NCBI GenBank assembly: GCA_017555685.1
Contig: JAFZFW010000120.1
Location: 1-19,205, forward strand
Reading direction: 5' to 3'
DNA: 19,205 bases
Source of the DNA: Methanocorpusculum sp.
Lineage (GTDB): Archaea > Halobacteriota > Methanomicrobia > Methanomicrobiales > Methanocorpusculaceae
A program made the position numbers and the translations under genes. Position 1 is the first letter of the stretch, and each line of letters opens with the position of its first letter. Shown here one piece after another: positions 1 to 6,924 of this stretch. The notes under the pieces were generated by a model, which did not search any database, had not been told where the DNA came from, and saw only the letters and a program-made list of their open reading frames with translations.

Positions 1-40
1 CGATAAGCAGGACTTGTTTGAGTGTCGGGTTTTTAGGCAT
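1..40 (-). CDS. carB: Carbamoyl-phosphate synthase large subunit, N-terminal 13 codons (partial)
   Basis: Reading the minus strand from the ATG at 40-38 gives MPKNPTLKQVLLI, a typical start of the large subunit of carbamoyl-phosphate synthase, the synthetase that makes carbamoyl phosphate for pyrimidine and arginine synthesis. The rest of the gene lies beyond the left edge. Its start overlaps the last codons and stop of carA by 8 nt (ATGCCTAA), which suggests translational coupling of the two subunits. Only 40 bases are visible, but the N-terminus and the position behind carA make the call firm. Confidence 0.88.
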   Translation of the reverse strand, partial: MPKNPTLKQVLLI

Positions 41-1094
41 CGGGGATTCCTCTGTACATGATATCGTAGATTGGTTTTTCCGCGCCGTCGTACATGGAGT
101 CGTGCTCAGGCTGGAACTGCACACAGGTGATTCCAAGATCACTGTTTTCGAATCCTTCGAGGGTTCCGTCGTTTGCGTTTACGCAGGTGACTGCACAACC
201 TTCGGAGAGGGAGTCAGCGATGACTGCGTATCCGTGGCTCTGGAAGGTGACGGCAACGGTTCCGTCGCTGAATTTGACCGGCTGGGATGCTCCGCGGTGT
301 CCGAGTTTAAGTTTTTCAAACTCTGCACCAAGGGCTGCGGCGATGATTTCAGAACCCATGCAGATTCCCTGTACCGGGATGGTGCCTAAGATGTCTTTGA
401 CGGTTTCGATTGCTTTCGGTGCTGCAAGCGGATATCCCGGACCGTTGGTTACGAAGAGTGCGTCCGGTTTGTTTTCCAGGATGACGTCCGCCGGAGTTCC
501 GTACGGGTAGATGTATAAGTCTGCGCCGCGTTTTACGAGGCTCTGGTAAACGGACTTTTTACAGCCGAGGTCGAGGACGGCAATCTTTTTGCCGTTTCCT
601 TCGATGCGGTACGGTGCATCACAGGTAACTGCAGGGATTAATTCGCGGGTTTCCTGTACCGGGCTTGCGCGGGCTAAAGCGACGGCTGCTTCTCCGTCGT
701 CGGAGCCGGTGATGACTGCTGCCCGCATTACTCCTTCTTCGCGGAGTTTGATGGTAAGTTTTCTGGTATCGATTCCCTCAATTCCGATGAGGCCGTTTTC
801 TTCGAAGAAGGATGCGAGGGACGGCTGGTGTTTCGGCTGTGTGCAAAGCTCGCGAACAATGGTTCCTGCCGCGTGAACCTTTGAGCTTTGAAGCTGGTCT
901 TTATTTGCCCCGTAGTTTCCGACCAGAGGATATCCGAACATTAAAAGCTGTCCTGATACTCCCGGGTCGCTTAAGGCTTCCATGTATCCATTGGATGCAA
1001 GGTTTACTATCAGCTCGCCGGATGCCTGGCCTTCCACGCCAAATCCGGTTCCGGTGAGGATAGTTCCGTCTTCAAGTCCTAAGACCGCTTTCAT
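33..1094 (-). CDS. carA: Carbamoyl-phosphate synthase small (glutaminase) subunit, with an altered active site
   Basis: The small subunit normally hydrolyses glutamine and channels ammonia to CarB. I start at ATG 1094 (MKAVLGLEDG, 353 residues), the usual family start; ATG 1109 in the same frame adds five residues and neither has a convincing Shine-Dalgarno. The N-terminal CarA domain (GYPLVGNYG near residues 54-62) and C-terminal class I amidotransferase domain (TNGPGYP about 216-222) are full length. The nucleophile Cys245 is present in GICMGSE, but this motif is usually GICLGHQ. The usual HPE near the C-terminus reads QPE (Gln328, codon CAG at 111-113), so the catalytic histidine is missing; Glu330 remains. 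NHG reads SHG and the N-terminal glutamine-contact serine is Gly45. It is followed directly by carB. The subunit may be a poor glutaminase, with the pair using free ammonia; that is inference. Confidence 0.93.
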   Translation of the reverse strand: MKAVLGLEDGTILTGTGFGVEGQASGELIVNLASNGYMEALSDPGVSGQLLMFGYPLVGNYGANKDQLQSSKVHAAGTIVRELCTQPKHQPSLASFFEENGLIGIEGIDTRKLTIKLREEGVMRAAVITGSDDGEAAVALARASPVQETRELIPAVTCDAPYRIEGNGKKIAVLDLGCKKSVYQSLVKRGADLYIYPYGTPADVILENKPDALFVTNGPGYPLAAPKAIETVKDILGTIPVQGICMGSEIIAAALGAEFEKLKLGHRGASQPVKFSDGTVAVTFQSHGYAVIADSLSEGCAVTCVNANDGTLEGFENSDLGITCVQFQPEHDSMYDGAEKPIYDIMYRGIPDA

Positions 1095-1118
1095 AGTAAA
1101 TCCAAACATATAATTTTC

Positions 1119-1199
1119 TTCGGAGAGATAATAAGGCTATTCACTGATATGAATAGAGTGTGTTTGTGATTCTATGATAAGGATTTCAGAAATATATTG
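1119..1199 (-). promoter_or_regulatory. carA upstream region with a 7-bp dyad
   Basis: A perfect inverted repeat, CTATTCA-N6-TGAATAG, lies at 1137-1156, centred about 52 bp upstream of the chosen carA start. Two TATA-like boxes can be read on the minus strand, around 1127-1135 (TTATTATC) and around 1190-1199 (AATATATT). With the first, transcription would begin near 1105 and the dyad would sit just upstream of the TATA box; with the second, the dyad would lie in the leader. Either position suits an operator, but no regulator is identified. Confidence 0.4.
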
Positions 1200-1240
1200 T
1201 GGTTCAAAGAAAACTATAGATTACTAACAACCTATTGTTG

Positions 1241-1251
1241 AAAAAGAAAAA
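1241..1251 (-). terminator. Oligo-T terminator downstream of ftr
   Basis: Shortly after the ftr stop the minus strand reads CTTTTTCTTTTTC. Archaeal RNA polymerase commonly terminates in such T tracts without a strong hairpin. It lies before the carA promoter region and would separate ftr from carAB. Confidence 0.45.
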
Positions 1252-1265
1252 GTTGGGGAAGGGGT

Positions 1266-2162
1266 TTAAATGCAGTCCTTTAAGTTGAACTTGAATGGAC
1301 CGAGGTTTCCGCCGTAGTTTCCTGCGGTGATCTTAACGACACCCGGAACTCTGCATGCTGCCTGGACACCTGCCTTCATTGCTGCCTTGACTGCCTCTTC
1401 GGAGACACCGTCGATAACAATCTCGTAAACTGCCTTGACGCCTTCCGGAATCTCGGTCTCGAGACCCTTTTCGAGAACTTCTGCACGGATGGACGGGCAG
1501 AACTTTTCGTTGGTGGATGCGCCCATGAACTTGTAGCTTAAGGATCCAACCTTGGAACCAGAGGAGACAACTCCTCCCGGGAACGGAGTGATGGCACCGT
1601 CAACTTCTGCGATTGCATCAACTGCTGCTTCTGCTGCGATTAATGCGGACATCTGGGAGTCACCGAGGATTAAGAAGTTACCGCCTGCAACACCCTTGAC
1701 TGCACCGATTTCTTCCTCAACAATGAAGTCGCCGCCCATAATTGGGATGGACCAGCACTGGATTCCGCCAACTTCGACCTTCTTCTCGAACTTGTCTCCG
1801 AAGAAGTGGAGCTTAATTGGGATGATTTCCTCTTCGCCTGCGTGTCCGTTGAAGACAGCGGTGGTTGGTGCGGTTAAGACACACTCAGAGACACGCTCTA
1901 AGACCTGCTCCTTGAGTGCTTTCTTTCCACAGCAGATGAGGATGGAGTATCCCGGGCGGTTGTCCGGAGTCTCGGATGCCGGAAGGAACTTCTCAATACC
2001 TGCTTCACACGGACATCCGATGGTGGAGGTTGCAAAACCGGTTGCTTCGGTTGCTGCCTTGTATGCCCACTCTTTCGTTACTGCAGTGATAATTACACGG
2101 GCTGCCCAGACCGGGAAACCTTCTGCGTAAGTATCCTCAATAGTTACACCGTTAAATTCCAT
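1266..2162 (-). CDS. ftr: Formylmethanofuran--tetrahydromethanopterin formyltransferase
   Basis: Ftr moves the formyl group from formylmethanofuran to tetrahydromethanopterin, the second step of CO2 reduction to methane, in the cytoplasm. The 298-residue product has the family's usual length and a typical start (MEFNGVTIEDTYAEGFPVWA), the conserved stretch ATSTIGCPCEAGIE around residues 45-58, and a typical C-terminal region with GNYGGNLGPF. The ATG at 2162 is preceded by AGGTGA at 2168-2172 and a TATA box at 2203-2213, so it is transcribed on its own. No other methanogenesis gene is adjacent. All of the family's conserved blocks that I can recall look intact. Confidence 0.97.
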   Translation of the reverse strand: MEFNGVTIEDTYAEGFPVWAARVIITAVTKEWAYKAATEATGFATSTIGCPCEAGIEKFLPASETPDNRPGYSILICCGKKALKEQVLERVSECVLTAPTTAVFNGHAGEEEIIPIKLHFFGDKFEKKVEVGGIQCWSIPIMGGDFIVEEEIGAVKGVAGGNFLILGDSQMSALIAAEAAVDAIAEVDGAITPFPGGVVSSGSKVGSLSYKFMGASTNEKFCPSIRAEVLEKGLETEIPEGVKAVYEIVIDGVSEEAVKAAMKAGVQAACRVPGVVKITAGNYGGNLGPFKFNLKDCI

Positions 2163-2167
2163 ATGTT

Positions 2168-2215
2168 CACCTAAGTAGTGATACCTTATGTTTGGAAGGA
2201 TTACTAAATATCACT
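2168..2215 (-). promoter_or_regulatory. ftr promoter, SD and flanking half-sites
   Basis: On the minus strand a TATA-like ATATTTAG lies at about 2204-2211, predicting a transcription start near 2181 and a leader of about 20 nt that contains GGTGA at 2168-2172. AGTGATA (2177-2183) and its inverted copy TATCACT (2209-2215) fall on the predicted start site and the TATA box. They could be half-sites for a regulator, though 7-bp matches at this spacing can arise by chance. Confidence 0.5.
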
Positions 2216-2220
2216 TTCCC

Positions 2221-2379
2221 TTCGCCCGTATACCCGTGACGGGCGCGAGCCGCCAGGCTCAAGCCGGAAGCAAGTCAGAATGACTTGCGACCCTCGGAGG
2301 CATGCGGAGACTGCGTCTCCTTCGCAAACCTCAAGAGGTTTGCTCATGGCTTGAGCCTGCGGCTCGCGCCCTTAGCCCC
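2221..2379 (-). repeat. Palindromic intergenic element A, multi-hairpin
   Basis: This 159-bp GC-rich stretch between ftr and its upstream neighbour is almost all dyad symmetry. Outer arms at 2241-2265 and 2348-2371 pair over 24 positions with one bulged base. Between them lie perfect hairpins: CAAGTCA-GAA-TGACTTG (2271-2287), GGAGAC-TGC-GTCTCC (2306-2320) and GCAAACCTC-AA-GAGGTTTGC (2324-2343). The single strand could fold as one stem opening into three arms. Its two ends match element B (3243-3294), in the opposite orientation, and the 16-mer at 2340-2355 recurs at 18963-18978. I see no ORF in it. It resembles a dispersed MITE- or REP-like element. Confidence 0.7.
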
Positions 2380-2429
2380 TAGGTGTTGAGGATTTGAGAT
2401 GATGTGAAAGCGCATACATTCAGAGAGTC

Positions 2430-3170
2430 TTACTTGCCTGCATTTTCTTTGAGTTTCTGCCAGGCTTCGTCATGGTGCTTTGCGGAAGATTCAGGGAAGG
2501 CTTTTACCAGACGCCGTATCTGCCGTTTCGGCTTTGAAAGAGCGAGGAGGACATCATCGCGGAACTCTCCTGCATCCTCTCTGAACTCTTCTGCGGCATG
2601 CTCCAATCTGAGCTGAATCTCCGCGAGATGGGATTTGAGATGCAGAAGCGAGGAAAGCGTAACTGACAAATCAACCACGAATAGGACAAGGAAAATCAGA
2701 GCGAGCGGATTAGCAATCTCTGCAGGGATATTTACCGTAACCTGAGAGACCAGCGGCTGGACAATATAGATGATAACAACCGACATCAGCCCAAAGAAGA
2801 GAGCGCTTTTCAGACAGATTCTCCCCTGGAAGTTGAACTTCTGCTTCGAGTAGTCCCACCAACGGATATGAAATGCACTTTCAAGAATCACTGCGGTCAC
2901 ATATTCAAGAAGCGTACAAATCACCATGCCTGAAAGAAAGACCAGTGGAATATCAATATAGGGAAGGTGAGTTGGAAGAAGCGGAGAGGCGAAGGACAAA
3001 GCAGTCAGGACAAAAACAGCGCCAAAACCATAAACTGGAATAACCGGACCATTTAAAAATCCGCGATTGATAAAATGCCCTGCCCGTATTGAACAAAACG
3101 AAGTTTCCCACACCCAGCCGAGAAAACTGTATATGGTAAACCAGATGAAGAGCGAGATAATATCTATCAT
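2430..3170 (-). CDS. PF06541-type integral membrane protein (putative ABC-transporter type IV family)
   Basis: The 246-residue product opens with a membrane segment and FLGWVWET (residues 16-23), followed by NRGFLNGP (35-42) and a WWDYS...FNFQGRICL stretch (about 104-120). These are hallmarks, as I recall them, of the family named putative ABC-transporter type IV (CmpB-like), whose biochemical role is not established. Five or so hydrophobic segments reach to about residue 175, and the last 65 residues are charged and helical, probably a cytoplasmic coiled coil. There is no Shine-Dalgarno. A TATA box 27 bp upstream points to a leaderless transcript starting at the ATG. It stands alone between two repeat elements. 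Confidence 0.82.
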   Translation of the reverse strand: MIDIISLFIWFTIYSFLGWVWETSFCSIRAGHFINRGFLNGPVIPVYGFGAVFVLTALSFASPLLPTHLPYIDIPLVFLSGMVICTLLEYVTAVILESAFHIRWWDYSKQKFNFQGRICLKSALFFGLMSVVIIYIVQPLVSQVTVNIPAEIANPLALIFLVLFVVDLSVTLSSLLHLKSHLAEIQLRLEHAAEEFREDAGEFRDDVLLALSKPKRQIRRLVKAFPESSAKHHDEAWQKLKENAGK

Positions 3171-3202
3171 TTACAGCCTTGTTTGCTGTAAGAAATATAA
3201 TA
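3171..3202 (-). promoter_or_regulatory. Promoter with operator-like dyad for the PF06541 gene
   Basis: The minus strand has TATTATATTTC at 3192-3202, placed so that transcription would begin at about the ATG (3170). Between this TATA box and the start lies a perfect dyad, TTACAGC-N7-GCTGTAA (3171-3191). A protein bound there would block initiation, so a repressor site is plausible. Confidence 0.5.
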
Positions 3203-3230
3203 CCTAAAGATTGCGGCAGAAAAGAATTAC

Positions 3231-3268
3231 AAAAAACAAACTGGGGCTAAGCCGCAGGCGCACGCCCC
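3231..3268 (-). terminator. Terminator of the rps12-rps7-fusA operon
   Basis: On the minus strand a GC-rich hairpin (GGGGC and GCCCC arms at 3243-3247 and 3264-3268) is followed by TTTGTTTTTT (3231-3240). It lies about 100 nt past the fusA stop. Farther upstream, 3311-3326 forms TTGGGA-GAAA-TCCCAA with a GNRA-type loop, which may stabilise the mRNA end. Part of the terminator is supplied by repeat element B. Confidence 0.6.
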
Positions 3269-3294
3269 AAAGGCGTCGCGGGCATACGGGCGAA
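3243..3294 (+). repeat. Palindromic intergenic element B, short relative of element A
   Basis: Read on the plus strand, the element begins GGGGCTAAG and ends GTCGCGGGCATACGGGCGAA. Element A, read on the minus strand, begins GGGGCTAAG and ends GTCACGGGTATACGGGCGAA. The ends are nearly identical while the interiors differ in length (52 versus 159 bp), as expected for a family with fixed ends and deleted interiors. The interior forms small GC hairpins, including ACGCC-CCAAA-GGCGT. Confidence 0.65.
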
Positions 3295-3366
3295 CCCGAG
3301 AGGGTGGGTTTTGGGATTTCTCCCAATCCGTAAACCAACCCGAAGGAAGGTACACGGGTGAAGAAC

Positions 3367-5565
3367 TTACTCGAGGTAGTCCTTCGGGGTTGGAATCTCT
3401 TCCTTGAGACCCTTTCTCTTACGGATACCCTTAACGATTTCCGGAAGCATACCCTGCGGGACCATTGCGAATCCTGCGAAGGACTGGGACCACATTGCAC
3501 GACCCTCAGTTGCAGAGCGGAGGTCGCCTGCGAAACCGAAGAGTTCTGCGACTGGTGCCTGACCGTTGACAACAATCTGGTCACCCTCAACATCAGTGGT
3601 GGAGAGCATACCGCGTCTTCCCTGAATCTGAGAGATTGCTGCACCCATCTGATCCTGCGGGACAGTGATCTGGATGTTCTGCATCGGCTCTAAGAGAGTG
3701 TCGCCTGCCATAAGGAGAGCTGCCTTCATACCGCCACGAACTGCCGGAATGACCTGTCCCGGACCACGGTGGATTGCATCTTCGTGGAGCTTGACATCGT
3801 GGAGCTTGATTAAGACATTCTGAACCTGCTCGTCTGCAAGCGGTCCGCCGTCGAGTGCCTCGTGGATACCATCGATGATAAGTTCCATGGTTTCGTTGAG
3901 GTACTGGATACCCTTGGTACAGTCGACGAACATGTTGGAGCCGTAGATGTCCTTAACGGACTTTGCCTCTTCCTTGTCCATACCGAGTGCAACAAGTGCA
4001 TCACGGCGTGCGATGTTGTCCATGTTCATGGTAACTTCGTTGGACTGGATTGCCTCAAGGATGTTCTCCGGCATCGGCTCAACAGAGAGGAAGAATCTGT
4101 TGTGTCTGTTCGGGGACTTTCCTTCTACAGTGCCGTTGAGTGCCTGGGAGACAGTCTCACGGTAAACAACGATTGGCGGGGAAGTGATGATGTCGACACC
4201 TTTGTCTCTCTTGATACGTCCGGTAACGACTTCAAGGTGAAGTTCACCCATACCTGCAATGAGGTGTTCTCCAGTCTCTTCGTTGATGTTGACACGGATA
4301 GTCGGGTCTTCCTTACCAACCTGGTGGAGAACTTCGATGAGTTTTGGAAGGTCCTTGGTGTTCTTTGCTTCGACTGCGACGGTCATGACCGGCTCAGAGT
4401 AGTGCTGGAGGGACTCGAACGGAGTCATTTCCTTTAAGGAAGTGACGGTAGAACCGACGATTGCGTCACCGAGACCGGTAACTGCTGCGATGTTACCTGC
4501 AACAATCTTGTCGACATCGACACGGGTCGGACCCATGAAGATACCAACCTGCTGGAGTCTGTTCGGCTTGCCTGCAGTTCCGGAAACGAAGAGTTCCTGA
4601 CCGCGGGTAAGAGTTCCAGAGAACAGTCTTCCGGTTGCGACTTCTCCTGCGTGCTTGTCGAAGGAGATATCAGTAATCATGAGTGCAACAGGTCCGTTCG
4701 GGTCACATGCGTACATTGCCTTACCGACGGTAGACTCAACATCGCCGTGCCAGATGATGTGGCATCTGTTACCCTGTGCCTGGAGCGGGTTCGGGAGGAA
4801 CTCGACGACCATGTCAAGGAGAACTGCGTGGAGCGGGGATGCCTTTGCAAGGTACTTTGCATCTCCCTCGTTACACTTGTCGATGATAGTCTGGAGAGTG
4901 ACACCGGACTTCTTCATGTACGGAATCGAGATTGCCCAGTTGTAGAGTGCAGATCCGAATGCGACGTTGCCCTTTAATGCATCGAGCTTCCATCCACCGT
5001 TGTTGTAGAGCTCCTCGTTCATTCCCTTGATGAGCTTGTTAACCTTGTCAATGACCTTTCCTAAGCGGATCATCATGTCCTGCGGGTTAACTTTCAGCTC
5101 ATTGATGAGTCTGTCAACCTTGTTGATGAACAGTACCGGGTGGACACCCTCTTTGAGTGCCTGACGGAGAACGGTTTCAGTCTGCGGCATCGGGCCTTCG
5201 ACTGCATCGACGACGACGACTGCACCATCGACTGCTCTCATTGCACGAGTAACATCTCCACCAAAGTCAACGTGACCCGGGGTGTCAATCATGTTAATGA
5301 GGTATTCCTGACCGTTGACTTCGTGGACCATTGAAACGTTGGAAGAGTCAATAGTAATTCCACGTGCCTGTTCTTCTTCGTCAGAGTCAGTCCAGCATGC
5401 CTTTCCTGCAAGCTCTTCGGAGAGCATTCCTGCTCCGGAGAGAAGGTTGTCAGAAAGGGTAGTCTTTCCGTGGTCAATGTGTGCTACGATACCGATGTTT
5501 CTAATGTGCTGAGTATCGTTCATCAGCACATTAATACGCTCGACCATTTTCTTTCCGCGTGACAT
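3367..5565 (-). CDS. fusA: Translation elongation factor 2 (aEF-2)
   Basis: EF-2 is the GTPase that drives ribosomal translocation. The 732-residue length is normal for archaeal EF-2. The G motifs are AHIDHGKT (28-35), RGIT (68-71), DTPGH (94-98) and NKVD (148-151). His599 in [12 protein letters not shown] matches the diphthamide histidine of eukaryotic EF-2, and the archaeal C-terminus KDYLE is intact. The start at 5565 has AGGTGA at 5572-5577. It is the last gene of rps12-rps7-fusA, 37 nt behind rps7. The usual following genes, tuf and rps10, are absent; a terminator and a membrane protein gene follow. The modifying enzyme Dph6 is encoded at 16463-17119. Confidence 0.98.
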   Translation of the reverse strand: MSRGKKMVERINVLMNDTQHIRNIGIVAHIDHGKTTLSDNLLSGAGMLSEELAGKACWTDSDEEEQARGITIDSSNVSMVHEVNGQEYLINMIDTPGHVDFGGDVTRAMRAVDGAVVVVDAVEGPMPQTETVLRQALKEGVHPVLFINKVDRLINELKVNPQDMMIRLGKVIDKVNKLIKGMNEELYNNGGWKLDALKGNVAFGSALYNWAISIPYMKKSGVTLQTIIDKCNEGDAKYLAKASPLHAVLLDMVVEFLPNPLQAQGNRCHIIWHGDVESTVGKAMYACDPNGPVALMITDISFDKHAGEVATGRLFSGTLTRGQELFVSGTAGKPNRLQQVGIFMGPTRVDVDKIVAGNIAAVTGLGDAIVGSTVTSLKEMTPFESLQHYSEPVMTVAVEAKNTKDLPKLIEVLHQVGKEDPTIRVNINEETGEHLIAGMGELHLEVVTGRIKRDKGVDIITSPPIVVYRETVSQALNGTVEGKSPNRHNRFFLSVEPMPENILEAIQSNEVTMNMDNIARRDALVALGMDKEEAKSVKDIYGSNMFVDCTKGIQYLNETMELIIDGIHEALDGGPLADEQVQNVLIKLHDVKLHEDAIHRGPGQVIPAVRGGMKAALLMAGDTLLEPMQNIQITVPQDQMGAAISQIQGRRGMLSTTDVEGDQIVVNGQAPVAELFGFAGDLRSATEGRAMWSQSFAGFAMVPQGMLPEIVKGIRKRKGLKEEIPTPKDYLE

Positions 5566-5602
5566 TTTCTTTCACCTGAAAAATAAATTGTATGGGGGGT
5601 GA

Positions 5603-6187
5603 TTAGCGTGCAGACTTTGCCATACGCTCGACTTCGTCTTTCTTTCCAACAGAGAAGCACTTGGTATCTCCCTTTGCTGCCATGATTAACTCATTTGCAA
5701 GGACAAGGTATGCCGGCTTCTTTGTCTTGTGGGATCCCTTCCAGGTTGCAAGGGCAATGTATCTGAGTGCAGTGTTGACACGGCGGATTGGTGCAGAGTC
5801 AACGGACTTCGGAACATTGATACCACCGTACTTTAAGCGGACAATTTCCTCACGCGGTGCTGCGTTGGAGATTGCATCAACTAAGACCTGAAGCGGGTTC
5901 TGCTTGGTCTTCTTGTTGATCTCGTCGAATGCATCCATGACCATCTTGGTACAGTGCATCTTCTTACCGGTGTTGGTTTCGGTCTGCATTAAGCGGTTGA
6001 TAAGTCTCTCGACGATTGCCATCTGGGACTTGGTGAACTGCTGCTGGGTCAGTCTTCCACAGGTGCTTGGAACCTCGGTAGAGCTGACGGTGATGTAGCG
6101 GATGAGACCCTGATCTTTAACAACGACTTCGGAAGTGTCCCACTTGCCGAAGAGGAGAATCTTGGAGGTTGCGTTTTCTTCAGTCAT
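5603..6187 (-). CDS. rps7: 30S ribosomal protein uS7, archaeal type
   Basis: uS7 binds the 3' major domain of 16S rRNA and lines the exit site of the small subunit. The 194-residue product has the archaeal and eukaryotic style N-terminal extension (KILLFGKWD), then the uS7 core with RLTQQQFTKSQMAIVERLINRLM and a C-terminal region containing NELIMAAKGD and ending in FSVGKKDEVERMAKSAR. The ATG at 6187 starts 5 nt after the rps12 stop, with AAGGT upstream inside the end of rps12, so the two are translated in tandem. This is the conserved archaeal order. Confidence 0.97.
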   Translation of the reverse strand: MTEENATSKILLFGKWDTSEVVVKDQGLIRYITVSSTEVPSTCGRLTQQQFTKSQMAIVERLINRLMQTETNTGKKMHCTKMVMDAFDEINKKTKQNPLQVLVDAISNAAPREEIVRLKYGGINVPKSVDSAPIRRVNTALRYIALATWKGSHKTKKPAYLVLANELIMAAKGDTKCFSVGKKDEVERMAKSAR

Positions 6188-6192
6188 TTTAT

Positions 6193-6621
6193 TTACCTTC
6201 TTGCCTTCTCCTGACGTCCGAGAACAAGTTCATGTAAGGTGACACCGTTTACTGCGATGACAACGAAACGAACTCCCGGGATATCTCCCATGGAACGTCC
6301 TGCACGACCACCGATACCACAGATGGTAACTTCGTCGTGTTCATCAATGAAGTTGATTGCACCGTCGCCGACTGCGAATGCAGTAACCTGACGACCGTTC
6401 TTGATAAGCTGAACTCTGACGCACTTTCTGATTGCGGAGTTCGGCTGCTTTGCTTCAACACCGACCTTTTCGAGGACGATTGCACGTCCGAGCGGTGCAC
6501 CCTCTAACGGGTCTGCTTTCAGTTTCAGTTTAAGTGCCCTGCGGGAGTAAACTGAGTCGCTCCACCGGAATTTCTTGGCGTTGCGAACTAATTGTCTTGC
6601 TGCGAATTTTCCCTGTCCCAT
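6193..6621 (-). CDS. rps12: 30S ribosomal protein uS12, archaeal type
   Basis: uS12 sits at the decoding centre. The 142-residue product is the usual archaeal length and carries the signature [16 protein letters not shown] (about 78-93) and [15 protein letters not shown] near residue 110, where the Asp of the GDIPGVRF segment is the position modified in some relatives. The start at 6621 has AGAGGA at 6628-6633. It is the first gene of the operon here: nusA and rpl30e, which usually precede it in archaea, are not upstream, where fbp-type genes and their terminator are found instead. Confidence 0.97.
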   Translation of the reverse strand: MGQGKFAARQLVRNAKKFRWSDSVYSRRALKLKLKADPLEGAPLGRAIVLEKVGVEAKQPNSAIRKCVRVQLIKNGRQVTAFAVGDGAINFIDEHDEVTICGIGGRAGRSMGDIPGVRFVVIAVNGVTLHELVLGRQEKARR

Positions 6622-6841
6622 TAAAGTTCCTCTTTATACAAGTTGGATTAATGTGAATTGGTATTGTGACTGCCAGAGGAGATCTCACTCTGACATGTTC
6701 CTATAGTAATGAGATGGATGAGGTTATAATAGTGACGGAGGGCAAAAGAGGGGCAAAAACGCCTTTCAACCCCGCATTTTTGCAGGAAATCAAACATCGA
6801 AACTACATAGTTTAAATATAATGAATTAATCCATTTGCAAA
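6622..6841 (-). promoter_or_regulatory. Promoter and leader region of the rps12 operon
   Basis: This is most of the 303-bp gene-free gap 6622-6924. On the minus strand two TATA candidates are seen: ATTATATTT at about 6814-6823, giving a start near 6790 and a leader of about 170 nt, and ATTATAA at about 6724-6733, giving a start near 6701 and a leader of about 80 nt. The leader contains ATCTCA-N22-TGAGAT (6682-6715), a possible weak hairpin of the type used for ribosomal-protein autoregulation, with no further support. No ORF is convincing. Confidence 0.4.
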
Positions 6842-6876
6842 AACGCCAAAAACAAATTGTTCGTAGACGAACAATT
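6842..6876 (-). terminator. Hairpin plus T-tract terminator of the fbp operon
   Basis: A perfect dyad AATTGTTCGT-CT-ACGAACAATT (minus strand, 6855-6876) is followed by TGTTTTTGGCGTTTTT, the form of an intrinsic terminator. It lies about 50 nt past the stop of the last gene of the fbp operon and insulates it from the ribosomal-protein promoter. Confidence 0.7.
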
Positions 6877-6924
6877 CGCCTACAGCAGGCAAAAAATCCA
6901 TGCGCGCCAAAAGCGCAGAAAAAA

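Noticed and set aside
1552..2130. 192-codon open frame opposite ftr
   Set aside because: Complement of a conserved enzyme gene, with a Ser/Pro/Thr-rich product typical of a shadow frame.
2221..2379. CRISPR array
   Set aside because: The repeated units are inverted arms, not regularly spaced direct repeats with unique spacers; no cas gene is present in the window.
3862..4437. 191-codon open frame on the plus strand, opposite fusA
   Set aside because: Antisense to strongly conserved EF-2 codons; composition follows from the GC-biased third positions of the real gene, and it has no start signal.
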